DNA of 8,234 bases from Cytophagales bacterium (GTDB taxonomy: Bacteria > Bacteroidota > Bacteroidia > Cytophagales > Cyclobacteriaceae), in contig JAGUUF010000117.1 of the NCBI GenBank assembly GCA_020063545.1, positions 1 to 8,234 of the forward strand, given 5' to 3'. Position 1 is the first letter of the stretch, and each line of letters starts with the position of its first letter. Position numbers and translations under genes: made by a program. A model generated the notes under the pieces. That model was not told where the DNA came from. It searched no databases and saw nothing but the letters and a program-made list of their open reading frames with translations. Shown piece by piece: positions 6,721-8,234 of the stretch.

Positions 6721-8055
6721 ATGAAGTCAATCCTTATCGTCAACGCAAATATAGTTAACGAAGGCAAGGTGGTTGAGGGCGATGTGTTACTAAGCGGCCC
6801 GTATATTGAGCGCATCGGTGGCGACCTGCAACACCACAAGGCCGATACCCTTATTGATGCAAAAGGCACTTACCTTTTACCCGGTGTCATTGACGACCAG
6901 GTGCACTTTCGTGAGCCCGGGCTGACGCATAAAGGCACCATTTATACCGAAGCCAAAGCTGCGGTTGCAGGAGGTATAACATCCTACATGGAAATGCCCA
7001 ACACCAGCCCACCGGTATTTACACAAACACTGCTTGAAGAGAAGTACCAGGTTGCCGCCAGAAACTCGCTGGCGAATTATTCCTTTTACATAGGCGCTTC
7101 AAACGACAACCTGAAAGAGGTTATGAAGACCGACCCTTCCAACGTTTGCGGCCTGAAGATTTTCATGGGCTCATCAACAGGCAACCTGCTGGTGGATGAC
7201 CCTACCGTACTGGAACAATTTTTTGCCAATGTGCCCTTTCTGATAGCCACGCATTGCGAAGATGAACCTACCATCCGGAAAAACTCCGAAGCGTACAGGG
7301 CAAAGTATGGCGAGGAGTTACCAGCCCGGTTCCATCCGTTTATCCTCAGTGCCGAAGGTTGTTACAAATCGTCAAGCATGGCCATGGAACTGGCGCGTAG
7401 GCACGGCACCCGCCTGCACATCCTGCACATTTCAACTGCTAAAGAAGCGATGATGTTTGAGGCCGGGCCCATCGAAAATAAAAAAATAACAGCCGAGGCG
7501 TGTATTCATCATTTGTGGTTTAACGATTCGGATTACGACCGGCTGGGCATGTTCATCAAATGGAACCCGGCCATTAAAACTTCTCACGACCAACAGTCCA
7601 TACTGCAGGCGTTAGTGGAAGACCGTATTGATGTAATCGCTACCGATCATGCCCCGCATACCCTCGAAGAAAAGCGCAACCCCTATTTTAGTGCGCCATC
7701 CGGTGGCCCGCTTGTTCAGCACAGCCTGGCAGCCATGCTGGAGTTTTACCACCAACGAAAGGTTTCTTTGGATTGGATTGTAACCAAAATGTGCCATAAC
7801 CCGGCAAAGCTTTTTGCGGTAGCGAAACGAGGCTTCATACGGGAAGGCTATTTTGCTGACCTGGTATTGGTTGACTTGAACGCACCCTGGATTGTTGAAA
7901 AGGGTAACATCCTGGCAAAGTGCGGCTGGTCGCCATTTGAGGGTACCACCTTCCGCTCGCGCATAACGCATACGATCGTATCAGGCCACCTGGCCTATGC
8001 CCATGGCCATTTTAATGAATCGCAGCGCGGCATGCGCCTTGCCTTTACCCGCTGA
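6721..8055 (+). CDS. pyrC: Dihydroorotase (amidohydrolase superfamily)
   Basis: 444 residues from the ATG at 6721, preceded by GGAG at 6715-6718; an in-frame ATG at 6643 would run antisense through the helicase start and is rejected. It catalyses reversible cyclisation of N-carbamoyl-L-aspartate to dihydroorotate, the third step of de novo pyrimidine synthesis, in the cytoplasm. Family marks are the metal-site loop LPGVIDDQVHFREPG (53-67), substrate-binding EMPNTSPP (91-98), Lys146 in GLKIFMGSSTGN (probable carboxylated metal bridge), His178 in ATHCED, His236 in LHILHIST, Asp309 in ATDHAPH and the C-terminal CGWSPFEG (401-408). The first His of the usual HxH pair is Gln60. From memory, Bacteroidota dihydroorotases such as that of Porphyromonas gingivalis share DDQVHFREPG, so I read this as a lineage trait rather than damage. 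Allantoinase or hydantoinase is less likely given EMPNT and WSPFEG. No other pyr gene is in the window. Confidence 0.93.
   Translation: MKSILIVNANIVNEGKVVEGDVLLSGPYIERIGGDLQHHKADTLIDAKGTYLLPGVIDDQVHFREPGLTHKGTIYTEAKAAVAGGITSYMEMPNTSPPVFTQTLLEEKYQVAARNSLANYSFYIGASNDNLKEVMKTDPSNVCGLKIFMGSSTGNLLVDDPTVLEQFFANVPFLIATHCEDEPTIRKNSEAYRAKYGEELPARFHPFILSAEGCYKSSSMAMELARRHGTRLHILHISTAKEAMMFEAGPIENKKITAEACIHHLWFNDSDYDRLGMFIKWNPAIKTSHDQQSILQALVEDRIDVIATDHAPHTLEEKRNPYFSAPSGGPLVQHSLAAMLEFYHQRKVSLDWIVTKMCHNPAKLFAVAKRGFIREGYFADLVLVDLNAPWIVEKGNILAKCGWSPFEGTTFRSRITHTIVSGHLAYAHGHFNESQRGMRLAFTR
6746..6753 (-). promoter_or_regulatory. Candidate -7 element of the helicase promoter inside pyrC
   Basis: Read on the minus strand the bases are TATATTTG, an exact TAnnTTTG match. 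It lies 38 nt before the helicase ATG, almost the mirror image of the pyrC element on the other side. I found no TTG at a suitable distance for a -33 element, so only half of the promoter is supported. Confidence 0.4.
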
Positions 8056-8056
8056 C

Positions 8057-8087
8057 TTTGTAATTGTGCGCGGGCTGGCTAAATTTG
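8057..8087 (+). promoter_or_regulatory. Bacteroidota-type promoter of the tRNA-His gene
   Basis: TTTG at 8057-8060, a 19-nt spacer, then TAAATTTG at 8080-8087: a full match to the TTTG / TAnnTTTG pattern used by the primary sigma factor of Bacteroidota. It begins 1 nt after the pyrC stop codon and predicts a start near 8094, about 20 nt before the tRNA. This is the best-supported promoter in the window. Confidence 0.75.
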
Positions 8088-8092
8088 CGCTC

Positions 8093-8108
8093 CTTGCCCA
8101 AGGGCAGG
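8093..8108 (+). other. Short inverted repeat in the pre-tRNA leader
   Basis: TGCCC (8095-8099) and GGGCA (8102-8106) are perfect complements around AA, extended outward by T8094-G8107 and C8093-G8108. It falls just where transcription from the promoter upstream should begin. It may be a leader hairpin removed by RNase P, or a palindromic protein site, or chance. Confidence 0.3.
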
Positions 8109-8113
8109 ATTAC

Positions 8114-8188
8114 GGTGGACGTAGCTCAGTTGGTTAGAGCATCAGATTGTGGTTCTGAGGGTCGTGGGTTCGAGTCCCATCTTCCACC
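8114..8188 (+). tRNA. tRNA-His, anticodon GTG
   Basis: The cloverleaf can be drawn in full. Acceptor 8115-8121 pairs with 8181-8187. The D stem is GCTC/GAGC (8124-8127, 8137-8140). The anticodon stem TCAGA/TCTGA (8142-8146, 8154-8158) encloses loop TTGTGGT with anticodon GTG at 8149-8151. The variable loop is GGGTC. The T stem GTGGG/CCCAT encloses TTCGAGT (8169-8175). G8114 opposite discriminator C8188 gives the G-1:C73 pair that identifies tRNA-His to histidyl-tRNA synthetase. The 3' CCA is not encoded, so CCA-adding enzyme is needed. One acceptor pair is broken: C6 (8120) faces U67 (8182). It decodes CAC and CAT. A T-rich run follows from 8190. Confidence 0.95.
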
Positions 8189-8234
8189 CTTTTCTTTTGA
8201 GATTCTCATTCACCGGTACATTCAGCCCGCACAC
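8189..8234. other. Unassigned right edge
   Basis: 46 bases after the tRNA. The first part is pyrimidine-rich (CCTTTTCTTTT, 8189-8199), which could aid transcription stop without a GC-rich hairpin other than the tRNA itself. I see no start codon with supporting signals, no second tRNA and no repeat. A gene could begin or end beyond the edge. Confidence 0.3.

Noticed and set aside
6708..6869. 54-residue extension of the helicase on the minus strand
   Set aside because: It is antisense to pyrC and has no family similarity; the Q-motif domain begins at the ATG at 6707.
1..8234. CRISPR array, insertion sequence, attachment site or prophage remnant
   Set aside because: No spaced repeats, transposase motifs or target-site duplications were seen. 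The tRNA could act as an attachment site, but its 3' end is not repeated in the window.

Overview
The window looks like chromosomal DNA from a member of the Bacteroidota, probably a Cytophagales-type organism. This rests on three things: promoter elements of the Bacteroidota type (TTTG near -33, TAnnTTTG near -7), a dihydroorotase with the Gln-Val-His metal-site variant that I remember from Bacteroidota homologues, and an exporter operon with a TetR / ABC / HlyD / TolC layout. The genus cannot be fixed from the sequence alone. Coding density is very high and no gene-free stretch exceeds 60 bases.

Left region (1-5454, + strand): a tight four-gene operon. A TetR/AcrR-type repressor, cut by the window edge, is followed after 8 nt by an HlyB/MsbA-like ABC exporter subunit. 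After 2 nt comes an HlyD-type periplasmic adaptor, and with a 14-nt overlap a TolC-type outer-membrane channel. Together these would form a tripartite envelope-spanning pump, with the repressor as sensor and probable autoregulator. No cargo gene is visible. The striking point is the ABC subunit: its Walker A and Q-loop are intact, but the signature motif, Walker B Asp, catalytic Glu, D-loop and switch His are all substituted, with no canonical ABC partner in view. This is the best candidate in the window for unusual biology.

Middle and right region (5457-8055): a DEAD-box RNA helicase (- strand) ends 2 bp from the TolC stop and is divergent from pyrC (+ strand, dihydroorotase of pyrimidine biosynthesis). 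Only 13 bp separate the two start codons. Matches to the Bacteroidota -7 element lie inside each other's coding sequence, so the two leaders would overlap antisense by roughly 50 nt.

Right edge (8057-8234): a near-perfect promoter begins just after the pyrC stop and drives a tRNA-His(GTG) gene with an encoded G-1 and no encoded CCA. The last 46 bases hold nothing I can assign.
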